39,140 bases of DNA, taken from positions 1-39,140 of IMG/VR virus record IMGVR_UViG_3300044800_000075. One strand, 5' to 3'. The number at the start of each line of letters is the position of its first letter. Position 1 is the stretch's first letter. Under the pieces are notes generated by a model. That model worked only from the letters and a program-made list of their open reading frames with translations. It did no database searches and had not been told where the DNA came from. Shown here piece after piece: positions 29,001-38,239 of this stretch. The DNA is from a virus. Both the position numbers and the translations under genes were made by a program.

Positions 29001-29507
29001 ATGAAAAAAAGAATTGTTATTTTATTTGCATTTTTGCTTTTTGCCTTCAGTGCCATTCAGGCACAGAGTGCTTGGAAAGGGTTTTTTAAACCCGTGAATA
29101 GTAGTATTTTTGATCAACCCCATCAGATGATGATAAAGATAGGTAGTAATCTGAAATTGGTAGATACTACAATAGTAATGCCATCTGCTTGGAAAGTTCG
29201 TCCGGCTGTGAATTTATCAGGAGTCGAGTTGTCTTATAATAAGTCAACAGCAAAGATTGAGTCGGTAGCAAGAAGTTTTGGGGGAGGTATAGGTATAACT
29301 TATAACTATTATATTAATGATAATGGTGTACCTTACAGTCCATTTGGTGCTGGTGCTTCTGTATTTTTTGATCCGACCGGAGTTTGTACCATTGGTACTA
29401 TTACAGCACTTCAATATTTAAACTTCGGAGGTGGTTTTAATTGGACAACTAAGCATGGTTTATTCTTAATAGGGGTATTGTATAGTTTCACACTAGGTGG
29501 TTTGTAA
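29001..29507 (+). CDS. secreted beta-barrel-like protein (168 aa)
   Basis: The start is the ATG at 29001; an in-frame upstream start at 28818 would overlap the holin-like gene. MKKRIVILFAFLLFAFSAIQ is a signal peptide cleaved near AQA/QS. The mature part has alternating strands and aromatic residues (VELSYNKSTAKIESVARSFG, GGIGITYNYYINDNG, FLIGVLYSFTLGG) like a small outer-membrane barrel. Lying beside holin-like genes it could take part in outer-membrane disruption, but no spanin motif is seen. Confidence 0.58.
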   Translation: MKKRIVILFAFLLFAFSAIQAQSAWKGFFKPVNSSIFDQPHQMMIKIGSNLKLVDTTIVMPSAWKVRPAVNLSGVELSYNKSTAKIESVARSFGGGIGITYNYYINDNGVPYSPFGAGASVFFDPTGVCTIGTITALQYLNFGGGFNWTTKHGLFLIGVLYSFTLGGL

Positions 29508-29538
29508 TAAATTCGAGAGTTTTTAACAACATGACAAA

Positions 29539-30072
29539 ATGGTAGCAATAGTAGTATCAATAGGACAGGTCACTGTAGGGGGTGTCGTCTATAATTCGCT
29601 TAAATATAAAGCAAGTATAGACGGTTCAGGTTTAATTACCATTCATAGTGATCCTGTAGGGGAGGATGTCTTACTGTATGGAGCAGCAGCCGGGGATGTG
29701 AGTCTAAATGGTACTACTTACGGTAGTGTGACGGCATTCGTTGCTGCCTTCAATACAGCTATTCAAAATGCTAATTTAGGAGTGAATGTCGGGCGTAATA
29801 CCAGTTATCCCGACACTCCTTTTTCAGCACATATAACAGCAAACACTATCGCATGGGTTGCTAATTATGTCAAGCCTGGCTGGGTGACTATTAAAGCACT
29901 AAGTACTAACGGTGGTAATGTTTATGTTGGCCCAACAGGATTAACTGCTGGTAGTGGTGAACTTGAACCAGGGGAGAGTGTCACATATGAAGTGGCTGAT
30001 TTGAGTACTGTCTGGGCTTTGAATATTACAGTTGGATATATTATTAATGTATTTGGGGCATATAAAAATTAA
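29539..30072 (+). CDS. putative virion decoration protein (177 aa)
   Basis: The protein is beta-rich with many glycine, alanine and valine residues (GQVTVGGVVYNSLKYKASID, GNVYVGPTGLTAGSGELEPG). WVANYVKPGWVTIKALSTNG and ESVTYEVADLSTVWALN resemble outer fibre or decoration proteins. It is the first of a group of virion proteins with carbohydrate-related domains. Function is inferred from composition and position. Confidence 0.5.
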   Translation: MVAIVVSIGQVTVGGVVYNSLKYKASIDGSGLITIHSDPVGEDVLLYGAAAGDVSLNGTTYGSVTAFVAAFNTAIQNANLGVNVGRNTSYPDTPFSAHITANTIAWVANYVKPGWVTIKALSTNGGNVYVGPTGLTAGSGELEPGESVTYEVADLSTVWALNITVGYIINVFGAYKN

Positions 30073-30075
30073 AAT

Positions 30076-31224
30076 ATGCAAAGTCGTTTACGACATAGTG
30101 CAAAACGTTTCAATGAGGGACAGCAATCGTTGAGCAGCAAATACAAACCTACGAATGTTGTTGTTATTCAAATTTCTGGTGGAATAAGAATTACATGGAA
30201 TGCATTGGCTAATATTGATAATTATGAGGTTTGGGTGTCTATAAACAGTGCGCCATTTGTTATATTAGCAATTATAACAAGCGGGACTACTTATTATGAT
30301 GACTTGACATATTATGCAGGAGTTCCAATTGCTTATAAAATAAGGGCAATTACCGGGAGTATTTATTCTGACTTTTCAGCAGAAGCAATAATTCAATTAA
30401 GTTATGTGCCTGCCTTTTTATTGGGAATGCATACTTTTGCAATTTATGAACCGTTAGCAACAAATGGACGTTTGGCTGCATCAGGAATAGAGAGTATTTA
30501 TTGGGATCAAAAAATTGCTTACGGAACATTAGGTGCAGAACAGAATAGCGGTGTAATAGTTTTGTATGCAGTTTATAAGATAACGGCCTGTCAGACTAAT
30601 TTCTTTTATACAGGATGTACGGTTGGGGATACATTTGTTTGTGGAACAGTTAAAACCTGTGATTCAAATAATAAGGTACAACTATATACTGGCAATCACT
30701 TAACGCAACCAGTAGTAGCTAGAAGACCGACAAATCAGGTTTTTAATGGTGTACATGGTGCTTCAGGTAGTTTTATGAAAACTGCACCATTCACGTTAAC
30801 TCAACCATTTTTCATATATATAGTTTTTAACCCTGTTTCATGGGCTAGTCTTGATGTGATTTTTGATGGTAGTGCTGATTTTGCGGCAGCACTTATACAA
30901 CATACGGCAACCCCTCAGGTTCAAACATTTGCAGGTAGTTATATTGGAACATCCGTAAATCCTACTGTTGGTCAATCCTGTATCATGCGTTGTTTATTTA
31001 ATAATACAAATTCAAAAATGATCTTAGCAAATGGTATACCAGTAACAGGTACTGTAGGAAATACCGCTAATAGTGGATTTACTCTTGGTAATGGCGGCGG
31101 AGGAGGTACCTCTTATTCTGCAAATATTGGATTTTCCTATGCTGCAATTACTGATGGATCGGAGGCAGGAGGATCAAATGAGACAGCAATATATAATTAT
31201 TTAACAGCAAAATACTCCTTATAA
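30076..31224 (+). CDS. FN3 plus LamG-like virion adhesion protein
   Basis: Residues 25-110 form a fibronectin type III domain: GGIRITWNALANIDNYEVWV, ITSGTTYYDD, IAYKIRAITGSIYSDFS. The C-terminal 200 residues have the strand pattern of a LamG/concanavalin-like lectin fold (FTLTQPFFIYIVFNPVSW, LDVIFDGSADFAAALIQH, IGTSVNPTVGQ, FTLGNGGGGG). Such proteins bind glycans on the host surface or on the virion exterior. The stop overlaps the next start by one nucleotide (TAATG). Confidence 0.72.
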   Translation: MQSRLRHSAKRFNEGQQSLSSKYKPTNVVVIQISGGIRITWNALANIDNYEVWVSINSAPFVILAIITSGTTYYDDLTYYAGVPIAYKIRAITGSIYSDFSAEAIIQLSYVPAFLLGMHTFAIYEPLATNGRLAASGIESIYWDQKIAYGTLGAEQNSGVIVLYAVYKITACQTNFFYTGCTVGDTFVCGTVKTCDSNNKVQLYTGNHLTQPVVARRPTNQVFNGVHGASGSFMKTAPFTLTQPFFIYIVFNPVSWASLDVIFDGSADFAAALIQHTATPQVQTFAGSYIGTSVNPTVGQSCIMRCLFNNTNSKMILANGIPVTGTVGNTANSGFTLGNGGGGGTSYSANIGFSYAAITDGSEAGGSNETAIYNYLTAKYSL

Positions 31225-33128
31225 TGACTATACCAACTAATCCACAATGCACACAAATAACCGGGGCAATCCAAGTAACTTGGGTAGAAGGTGCTAATCC
31301 CGCTGATCAATACCAGGTATGGAAGTCTGTGAATAGTGGAACATATTCATTATTAACAACTATCCTGAGTGGCATTCAATTATATAATGATACGGCAGCG
31401 ACTAATCTTGGTGATTTAATAAAATATAAAATCAGGGGAAAGAATGGATTAACGGTTTCTAATTTTTCAAGCCCTAAACAAATTACCAGTAGAACATGGA
31501 GTGAATTGATGCAATATAGTTATACTGATGTAATTAATACTCATGTAACATGGACTACGGCACAAAAAACGTTAATACTTGGCAGGTTACAGGAACAATA
31601 CATAATTGATACATTCGGCCCGGCAGGACAAAATAAAACTGTTTGTGATTTCTTTATATTTTTACAGGTTAATCCTGCATATTTAACGCATATTGCCAGG
31701 ACGATAACAAAATCTGGTGCAACATTACGATGGAATTTTGGAGGTGGAAATATTTATTCTCAAAATAATTTACCTGCACAGACAAGTACTACTGAAGTTT
31801 CTTTTACATCAACTGATGGATTTTCTGGTGTAACGGCACTTTCATTGAATCCAAATGGATTTATAAATAATATATTTAAGATTACATATTATTTTCCAAA
31901 TGCTACCACTATAATAATAGCTGGTGATGCTAATGGTAAAATGTCGGGTAATATTTCTTCATTTAATTTTATAAATACTGCTGCATATATTAATCTCTCC
32001 AATAATCTTTTTATTGGCGATTTGTCTGCAATGACAATACCGGATAGTTGTGGTTATTTTGATTTGAATAGTAATTTATTTACTGGTACCGCTCCTTCTA
32101 TATCAGCTAATCATCTTGGGGGCGGAGCACTTCTATATTATTGTTATAGTAATAAATTTACAGGATTTGGAGGTTCATTGGTAAGTAGAAACACGTGGGA
32201 TTTTCAACTTGGAAATAATCAAATAAACACTACGGGCATTACATCAATAATTACAAAATTTAATAATTATTTCTCAGCACATGCACCTACGCATAATTTA
32301 AGTATAACTTTAACTACCGGGGCACATACCACTAATGGGACAATTACAGGTGGAGAAACAAATTCCGATTTGGTTAATTTAAAAGCTGTTTTTGTTAATG
32401 CAGGATACACCTGTACTGTTACATATAATGCAGTTTCATTTTTAGCATTGCCTCTTAATGTTCCATTTATGGCAATCACTTTTGATGATGAATATATTAC
32501 TCAATTTACTACACTCTATCCGGTGCTGGCAGCGAGGGGATTAGTAGGAACACTTTATGTCGCTGCCTATCATGTCGGAACAGCAGGGTATATGACTGTC
32601 TCTAATTTACAGGCTCTTTATGCTGCTGGATGGGATATTCAATGTCATACATACGATCATATTGATATGACAACTTTAACACAGGCACAACAAGAAGATC
32701 AATATGCGAGATTAAATACATTTTTAACAACAAATAGTATTCCTTCTCCAAATCATACAGCCTATCCATATGGTACTTTGAATGCATTAGTGGAACAAGT
32801 AGCTGCTGAATACAGACTGACTGGACGTGGTGTTGACTGGCAAACACTTAATGGCTTAATATATAAGGATATGGATTATTATAATCTTCCTGTTATAACC
32901 TGGGGAACACTTAATGCAACCACCGATACTGTTGTCCGAATAGAATCAGTAATAGATTTAGCAGTAATAGCAAAAGCAGGGATGATAAGTTATCTTCATA
33001 CATTTGTAACTAATGCAACAGGAAGTGATACGGATATAGATATGTTTGCATCATTTATAGATTATGCAATAAGTCAAGGAGTTACTGTTGGTACAATATC
33101 ACAACTATATGCAAAATTAATTGCTTAG
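31224..33128 (+). CDS. FN3 / leucine-rich-like / polysaccharide deacetylase virion protein
   Basis: The 634-residue protein has three parts. An FN3 domain (residues 8-90: GAIQVTWVEGANPADQYQVW) is followed by a leucine-rich-like stretch (about 200-390: YINLSNNLFIGDLSAM, FDLNSNLFTG). A NodB/CE4 domain fills 414-634: PFMAITFDDEY (D421, D422), HTYDH (H475, H479) and TAYPYG. These are motif 1 (TFDD), the HxxxH metal site and a PYG-type motif 3, so the metal ligands are present. CE4 enzymes remove acetyl groups from polysaccharides. It probably acts on the host capsule during adsorption. Confidence 0.85.
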   Translation: MTIPTNPQCTQITGAIQVTWVEGANPADQYQVWKSVNSGTYSLLTTILSGIQLYNDTAATNLGDLIKYKIRGKNGLTVSNFSSPKQITSRTWSELMQYSYTDVINTHVTWTTAQKTLILGRLQEQYIIDTFGPAGQNKTVCDFFIFLQVNPAYLTHIARTITKSGATLRWNFGGGNIYSQNNLPAQTSTTEVSFTSTDGFSGVTALSLNPNGFINNIFKITYYFPNATTIIIAGDANGKMSGNISSFNFINTAAYINLSNNLFIGDLSAMTIPDSCGYFDLNSNLFTGTAPSISANHLGGGALLYYCYSNKFTGFGGSLVSRNTWDFQLGNNQINTTGITSIITKFNNYFSAHAPTHNLSITLTTGAHTTNGTITGGETNSDLVNLKAVFVNAGYTCTVTYNAVSFLALPLNVPFMAITFDDEYITQFTTLYPVLAARGLVGTLYVAAYHVGTAGYMTVSNLQALYAAGWDIQCHTYDHIDMTTLTQAQQEDQYARLNTFLTTNSIPSPNHTAYPYGTLNALVEQVAAEYRLTGRGVDWQTLNGLIYKDMDYYNLPVITWGTLNATTDTVVRIESVIDLAVIAKAGMISYLHTFVTNATGSDTDIDMFASFIDYAISQGVTVGTISQLYAKLIA

Positions 33129-33155
33129 ATATGCAATTCAACGAAATGAAATGAT

Positions 33156-33728
33156 ATGACAGCAAAACTTAAACTTGCTATTCGGAAACAGGATCATTAC
33201 TGCACTCAGGAAGATAATATTAAACATCTTATTGAGAATAATAATAAGTTATCAGTTATTATCACAGGGAATAATCACCCGGAAAATGGTATAATGCACC
33301 AGGTGGCAATAATAGGGGAACGTCAGGCAGGAGTACTAACTAAATTGGATAATATAAATAAAGAGTTAAAAGGCGTTAATGAAAACCATAATGTTCTGCT
33401 CGGTGAGATAACGAGGGTGGGGGCTAAGGTTAATGGTTTTGAAAAACAGGGTGAAAAAGATCAGATTGCTGCGGACTTGGCAGAAAAGAAGCGTCAGGAT
33501 AGATGGCAACGGTGGGTATGGATAGTAACAACATTGTTAATGATGACAGGGATACTTCTTAGTAATATACATACCAGTAGGAATAGCAGGAAGATAGATA
33601 ATTTAGGAACTCCAGTTATAATGAATCCTAGAGGAACAGTTGTACCACTTCAACGAGGAGAAGTTCTGAAAATGTATCCAAGGGATTTCACGGGTGATAC
33701 AATGAAGAAAGTAGATGTAAAGAAATGA
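33156..33728 (+). CDS. coiled-coil single-TM protein (190 aa)
   Basis: Residues 50-118 are helical with heptad-like spacing (LTKLDNINKELKGVNENHNV, EKQGEKDQIAADLAEKKR). A membrane helix follows at 119-137 (RWVWIVTTLLMMTGILLSN), then a short polar C-terminal domain (VIMNPRGTVVPLQRGEVL). A long soluble coil ending in a membrane anchor could be a scaffold or a spanin-like protein. It overlaps the next gene by 4 nt. Function uncertain. Confidence 0.58.
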   Translation: MTAKLKLAIRKQDHYCTQEDNIKHLIENNNKLSVIITGNNHPENGIMHQVAIIGERQAGVLTKLDNINKELKGVNENHNVLLGEITRVGAKVNGFEKQGEKDQIAADLAEKKRQDRWQRWVWIVTTLLMMTGILLSNIHTSRNSRKIDNLGTPVIMNPRGTVVPLQRGEVLKMYPRDFTGDTMKKVDVKK

Positions 33729-34750
33729 AACGAATACTTTTTATATTAAAAGAAAAGCAATACAGTCTGTCCCTGACATCTTATGGACTTATTAACTCAG
33801 CAAATCATATTGCACATTACCTGGAAAGCAAACATTACCAGTGCAAAATAGTACAGGTTGTTGATGCAAACGGTATTGACAAGGAGGTACATGACTATAA
33901 TCCTGATATTGTTATCATTGAAGCCCTGTGGGTAACTGCACCTAAGTTATCAGAGATAATGTCTTTGTGGTGGTATAAACATATCAAATGGGTAGTACGC
34001 ATTCATAGTGACATAGGATTCCTGAGTACAGAGGGGTGGGGTGTGAAATTGATCAATGATTATATTGAATTGAAAAGAGATAATTTGATAATAGCTTTTA
34101 ATAACCATGGTTTTGTAAAAGCATTATCTAATGTGATGGAATATGATTTTACATATCTACCAAACGTAATGACTGTTCTTGAACCGGAGGATAATGATTC
34201 TGAAGAAAAATCATACATGAAGATTGGTTGTTTTGGTGCGTTGAGGTTACTTAAAAATCAGTGTTTCCAGGCTGTATGTGCAATAATGGCAGCAAATAAA
34301 CTCAACAAGAAACTATTTTTTCATATAACACCTAATCTGGCTATCCAGGATGATTCAGTATTGAAGAATCTTAGGGAGTTGTTTAAAAACATTGGGCATG
34401 AATTAATGGTTCATAACTGGATGCCTAATCATACGTTTCAAAGTCTTATAGGAAAGATGGATCTGGGATTACAACTTTCCTATACAGAAAGTTTTAATAT
34501 TGTCACAGCAGATTTTATCAACAACAATAAACTTATTATTGTTAGTGATGCTATTGTATGGATGCCCCCTTCGATGCGAGTTTCTACAACAGATTATGAA
34601 GAGGTTGTTGATAAGATTGTTCACATTTATAAACATCGTAATAGTAATCTTATTAAAAGTTTGGTGAGGAGGCACTTGAGGGAATATAATGAAGGGGCAG
34701 AGAAAGTATGGGATGATTTTTTAAAGCAGCATCATGGAAGTAAAAAGTGA
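33725..34750 (+). CDS. GT-B glycosyltransferase (GT4-like) in the structural module
   Basis: The 341-residue protein has two Rossmann-like halves: the N-terminal part (MKRILFILKEKQYSLSLTSY, NPDIVIIEALWVTAP, IKWVVRIHSDIGF) and the C-terminal part (YMKIGCFGALRLLKNQCFQA, VHNWMPNHTFQSLIGKMDLG, LQLSYTESFNIVTAD). The SYTESFNIVTAD stretch matches the E-x7-E-type donor site of Glycos_transf_1, with the second Glu replaced by Asp. Sugar and acceptor are unknown. It lies directly before the MuF-like head protein, so virion glycosylation is a reasonable guess. Confidence 0.8.
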   Translation: MKRILFILKEKQYSLSLTSYGLINSANHIAHYLESKHYQCKIVQVVDANGIDKEVHDYNPDIVIIEALWVTAPKLSEIMSLWWYKHIKWVVRIHSDIGFLSTEGWGVKLINDYIELKRDNLIIAFNNHGFVKALSNVMEYDFTYLPNVMTVLEPEDNDSEEKSYMKIGCFGALRLLKNQCFQAVCAIMAANKLNKKLFFHITPNLAIQDDSVLKNLRELFKNIGHELMVHNWMPNHTFQSLIGKMDLGLQLSYTESFNIVTADFINNNKLIIVSDAIVWMPPSMRVSTTDYEEVVDKIVHIYKHRNSNLIKSLVRRHLREYNEGAEKVWDDFLKQHHGSKK

Positions 34751-34886
34751 ACATTTTGATCCACCACGTTATCCGAAGCTCATTGTGCCGATAGAGGATG
34801 AGATGAAACATTCGTTTGACGTTACAGTAAAGAAAATAATGATTGACGTTACTAAACAACTTACTCAAGCAGTTAAAACAAAATGA
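34734..34886 (+). CDS. 50-residue hypothetical protein between glycosyltransferase and MuF-like gene
   Basis: The ATG at 34734 lies inside the end of the glycosyltransferase gene. The frame reads MEVKSEHFDPPRYPKLIVPI, then a helix to the end (VKKIMIDVTKQLTQAVKTK). Its TGA overlaps the next ATG (34883-34886, ATGA). Overlaps at both ends support real translation in a coupled chain. Function unknown. Confidence 0.5.
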   Translation: MEVKSEHFDPPRYPKLIVPIEDEMKHSFDVTVKKIMIDVTKQLTQAVKTK

Positions 34887-35827
34887 TACTTAACACCCAA
34901 CAGATAGAACGAGTATTGCAGCAAATCAGCAAAAACATACTACTGTATATTGGTGTGAACTTAGGGGAAGCAGTGCTGACTGAGGTTGACCGGGCATTGC
35001 TGACTTCTCTGGGGTTGAACCTGGCTGGTCTGGGTGGATTATTTCCACCTTATTATAGGATGTACCTTTTGGGACGGTTAACACAGGTCATTGGTGATTA
35101 TAATTCTGGTCGGTTAGCATACAATGATTTTGAAGAGTATCTACGAAGGGAACAATATCAACCCCTGACACCGTTTGAAGAGATTCAATACACTCTGGCA
35201 CGTCAGGCAACATATCACCACCTGAAGAACTTGGAGAACCGGGTGCGTCAGGATGTAGAAACAGGTATAACCGAGGAGTTGACCCGGAGTGAGTATGAAA
35301 ACATATTTAAAGAGGAAATTGCTACTGGAGTGAAGGAACGTAAGTCTGTGACTAATATTATAAGTGATATTGGTCATCGAACGCAGGATTGGTCTAAGGA
35401 CTTAGGACGCATAGTAGATACTGAGATGAATAATATTTTTCAGCGTGGACGGGTGGTAGAGATAATGCGTCAGAATCCTGGTAGTGATCCCCTAGTGTAT
35501 AAGGATGTGTATGCTGGTGCCTGCCGTCATTGTATTGCTTTGTACCTGACCGATGGGTTGGGCAGTGCTCCACGATTGTTTAAACTGAGTGTTTTGGTGG
35601 CAAACGGCAGTAACATTGGTCGTAAGGTTAAAGACTGGCGTGCCACGGTGGATGGTTGTCATCCATTTTGTCGCTGTCTTTTGAGAACCCATACGGAAGG
35701 TACAATTTGGGACAAAAAGAAAAAACAGTTTGTTTATGATACAGAGGCTTTGAGACGTGAAGAAAAACGGTTGGGGATAAAAGGAACTGTGAAGGTTACT
35801 GTGGGTGAAAAAGTTTACATCGTATAA
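34883..35827 (+). CDS. MuF-like head morphogenesis protein
   Basis: The 314-residue protein has a helical N-terminal half and the MuF region at about 175-275: LGRIVDTEMNNIFQRGR, VYKDVYAGACRHCIALYL, FKLSVLVANGSNIGRKVKDW, then CHPFCRCLLRTH. The A-C-x2-C ... H-P-x-C-R-C cysteine/histidine pattern and GSNIGRK stretch are the family hallmark. MuF proteins are minor head components near the portal. The length is ordinary. It is separated from the portal by about 7.8 kb of adsorption and membrane genes, which is more than usual. Confidence 0.85.
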   Translation: MILNTQQIERVLQQISKNILLYIGVNLGEAVLTEVDRALLTSLGLNLAGLGGLFPPYYRMYLLGRLTQVIGDYNSGRLAYNDFEEYLRREQYQPLTPFEEIQYTLARQATYHHLKNLENRVRQDVETGITEELTRSEYENIFKEEIATGVKERKSVTNIISDIGHRTQDWSKDLGRIVDTEMNNIFQRGRVVEIMRQNPGSDPLVYKDVYAGACRHCIALYLTDGLGSAPRLFKLSVLVANGSNIGRKVKDWRATVDGCHPFCRCLLRTHTEGTIWDKKKKQFVYDTEALRREEKRLGIKGTVKVTVGEKVYIV

Positions 35828-35844
35828 ATTTAATATAAAGTATA

Positions 35845-36345
35845 ATGGAACGTAATGAAAATGTAAAAATAACAGATAAGATGAGTTTTGGATTAGATAA
35901 AAGAATCAAAGACGAATTATCTATGAAAACAAATCTGAAGATAGAACTTTGGGATGCTGATGGTCATCTTAAAGAAGTCCGTGAAGTTCATAATACAACT
36001 ACATCAGCGGCATTGGCTGGGTTGATGGATCAGATATTAGCTAGTCCAACGTTGGCAAAGCCAGGGTGGATAGAACTTGGTACAGGTTCTCCAGCAGCCA
36101 CTTTGTTAGGTGCTTATATTGTAGGATCACGTGTCGCTGTTACAACTAAAACTCGGGTGACTAATGTAGTTACGTTAGTTGGTGATTGGGGTGCCGGAGT
36201 TGGTACCGGGTCAATAACTGAAGCCGGTATATTTGATGTGGTAACAGCCAATACTGTTAACATGTGGTGTAGTGCTTCATTCGGAGTGGTTACAAAAGGG
36301 GTAAATGATGTACTTAAACTCACATGGACTTTGACACAGAATTGA
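35845..36345 (+). CDS. virion structural protein, probable fibre/tail type (166 aa)
   Basis: The start could be 35845 or 35881 (MSFGLDKRIKDELSMKTNLK). The core has KIELWDADGHLKEVREVHNT, GWIELGTGSPAATLLGAYIV and SITEAGIFDVVTANTVNMWC, ending VNDVLKLTWTLTQN. This pattern (ELWD-G...VREVHNT...TEAGIFD...LKLTWTL) is found in phage structural proteins near head genes. It is beta-rich with no enzyme motif. It overlaps nothing and lies 17 nt after the MuF gene. Confidence 0.68.
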   Translation: MERNENVKITDKMSFGLDKRIKDELSMKTNLKIELWDADGHLKEVREVHNTTTSAALAGLMDQILASPTLAKPGWIELGTGSPAATLLGAYIVGSRVAVTTKTRVTNVVTLVGDWGAGVGTGSITEAGIFDVVTANTVNMWCSASFGVVTKGVNDVLKLTWTLTQN

Positions 36346-36359
36346 TAATAAATAGTTAA

Positions 36360-37544
36360 ATGGCTGATAATATTGTATTACCGGGTACTGGTCAGAATGT
36401 TGCTACTAAAGATGACGGAACCGGACGAGAGTTTCAGGAAGTCATATTAGTTGAGACTGCTGGTTATACTCCTGTTAACCCGGCTACTAATGAAAAACTG
36501 GATGAGGTATTGGATAATCTTGGTACATCCGGCCCATTACAGCAGCATGAACCAGAGGGAGGGTCAAATTATCCTGACAGGGAATTACTTACATTAGATG
36601 CTAATCTTCAGGATATATTTGGTAGTCAGAATTTATTAACTCCTGATAGACGGTTGAAAGTTGCGGATAACCCAGCAATAGATAGTATTGTATATGGTAG
36701 GATGGCTGCTGTCAACCAGGAAGTAATAATGCCATTACAGGGACAGGGAACAGTTTCTGTTCAACTTATTGGAACATGGGCAGGAACTATTAGTTTCTTT
36801 GGTAGCAATGACGGTCAGGGATGGAATGCCATTGGAGGTAATCCCTTGAGTGCAGGTGCATTTGTTACTACTACTACGGCAAATGGACTTTGGCGTATGG
36901 GAGCAATGGGGTTGAAATATTTTAAAGTTGCGTTTACAAGTTATACATCTGGTATTTGTCAGGCTTTAATAACAAGCAGTCCGATAACGCTTGGCGTGGG
37001 TGCAATCCCGGCAGCAGTAACAATGTCAGGTTCAGTTGGTACAGTTTCGCAGAAAGCATCAACGAGTGAATTGAATACGTTTGATACTAATATGAACCCA
37101 AATAATGCTGTAATAAAAGATGCTTTACAATATCCTGACCCGTGGAATCCTTTACAGGCAAACTATTATATTGGAGATACTTGTTTTTATAACAATCAGA
37201 TTTACATTTGTATTTTAGCACATTCAGCATTAACAGCCAATCAGACCCCGGCAAATACAACATATTGGATTGTTGATAAACGACAGAATAAATCAACTAT
37301 TGCTAATCAATATTGTTCTCCTCCAGCAGCAGCAAGGGTAAGAGTGGAAATAGACCTGGATGCGTATCAATACCGTCTTGCAGAAAACACACTTATAATT
37401 CAAACACAGCAATTTATAAGTAATTTATTGCTTGAAGATTATATTTTAACATTGGAACAATCTGGTATTGGTGGACAGATGGGTAAGCAATATGCAATAG
37501 GGCAATCAGGAATGGGAGTTTATAATTTTGACGAGATACGATAA
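36360..37544 (+). CDS. virion protein with chitin-binding-like CBM5/12 domain
   Basis: The 394-residue protein begins with a short disordered part and has repeated beta-sandwich stretches (VSVQLIGTWAGTISFFGSND, QGWNAIGGNPLSAG). Residues 260-309 match a CBM5/12 module: DPWNPLQANYYIGDTCFYNN, QIYICILAHSALTANQTP, TTYWIV, the W-x-Y-GD-x-V-Y-N-x-Y-C-x-H pattern. Such modules bind chitin or other GlcNAc polymers. It likely helps adsorption to a glycan. The C-terminal 80 residues are helical and may be the attachment point. Confidence 0.72.
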   Translation: MADNIVLPGTGQNVATKDDGTGREFQEVILVETAGYTPVNPATNEKLDEVLDNLGTSGPLQQHEPEGGSNYPDRELLTLDANLQDIFGSQNLLTPDRRLKVADNPAIDSIVYGRMAAVNQEVIMPLQGQGTVSVQLIGTWAGTISFFGSNDGQGWNAIGGNPLSAGAFVTTTTANGLWRMGAMGLKYFKVAFTSYTSGICQALITSSPITLGVGAIPAAVTMSGSVGTVSQKASTSELNTFDTNMNPNNAVIKDALQYPDPWNPLQANYYIGDTCFYNNQIYICILAHSALTANQTPANTTYWIVDKRQNKSTIANQYCSPPAAARVRVEIDLDAYQYRLAENTLIIQTQQFISNLLLEDYILTLEQSGIGGQMGKQYAIGQSGMGVYNFDEIR

Positions 37545-37573
37545 ATTTTATTAATAATTAAAAACGAAATTAA

Positions 37574-38227
37574 ATGTTAGCAGAAGTAAGAGCAGGTATG
37601 ACATTATTGTCAGATGGCACAGTAGCACCGGCAAGAGCATCCCGTCTTGGTGCGATAGTTACGGGAGACGCACAGGGGAGATATTATGAACAGGCTTCAC
37701 GTGGACTGATATTTTCCCTTATTCTTTCAGCATGGTCTTCAACGATCAATGCTGGTAATATTGTAGGGGCAGCAGCAGGAGCAACTACACAGTTTGCCCT
37801 ATGGAATCCAAGTGGAAGTGGTAAAAACTTATCACTCTTGAAATTTGGTGTATGGCCTATTTCAGGAACGGCACCTGTGCCACCGGTAATTCATAGCTTT
37901 TCGGTAACAGCACCGTCAATAGCTACATCAGTAGTTACACCAATAGCTTGTAATAACGTTGGTATGGCAGCTTCGTCAGTGGCACGTGCTTTGACATCAG
38001 CAGCTGGTGCAGCATTGACCGGGTCTAGTATTCTTCAGTATCTCCGGGCAGCTGACCTGTTTATCACAGCAGGTGCTGCAGCAAACCTTCAGGGTATGAA
38101 ATGTATTGAATACATTGATGGTGATATAGTGATCCCCCCAGGAACATGTTGGGTGCCTACCTGGATGGCAGCTGGTACCACTTTCTTAGGTGGTTACAGT
38201 GTTGAATGGGAAGAAATACCTTGCTAA
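37574..38227 (+). CDS. putative virion structural protein (217 aa)
   Basis: Alanine- and glycine-rich beta protein: LLSDGTVAPARASRLGAIVT, RYYEQASRGLIFSLILSAWS, ALWNPSGSGKNLSLLKFGVW, FLGGYSVEWEEIPC. The RYYEASRG ... NPSGSGKNLSLLK signature is the one I recognise from a family of structural proteins in Bacteroidota and proteobacterial phages. No capsid fold can be confirmed. A perfect hairpin follows its stop, as is common after abundant virion protein genes. Confidence 0.65.
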   Translation: MLAEVRAGMTLLSDGTVAPARASRLGAIVTGDAQGRYYEQASRGLIFSLILSAWSSTINAGNIVGAAAGATTQFALWNPSGSGKNLSLLKFGVWPISGTAPVPPVIHSFSVTAPSIATSVVTPIACNNVGMAASSVARALTSAAGAALTGSSILQYLRAADLFITAGAAANLQGMKCIEYIDGDIVIPPGTCWVPTWMAAGTTFLGGYSVEWEEIPC

Positions 38228-38239
38228 TAATTAAAAACT

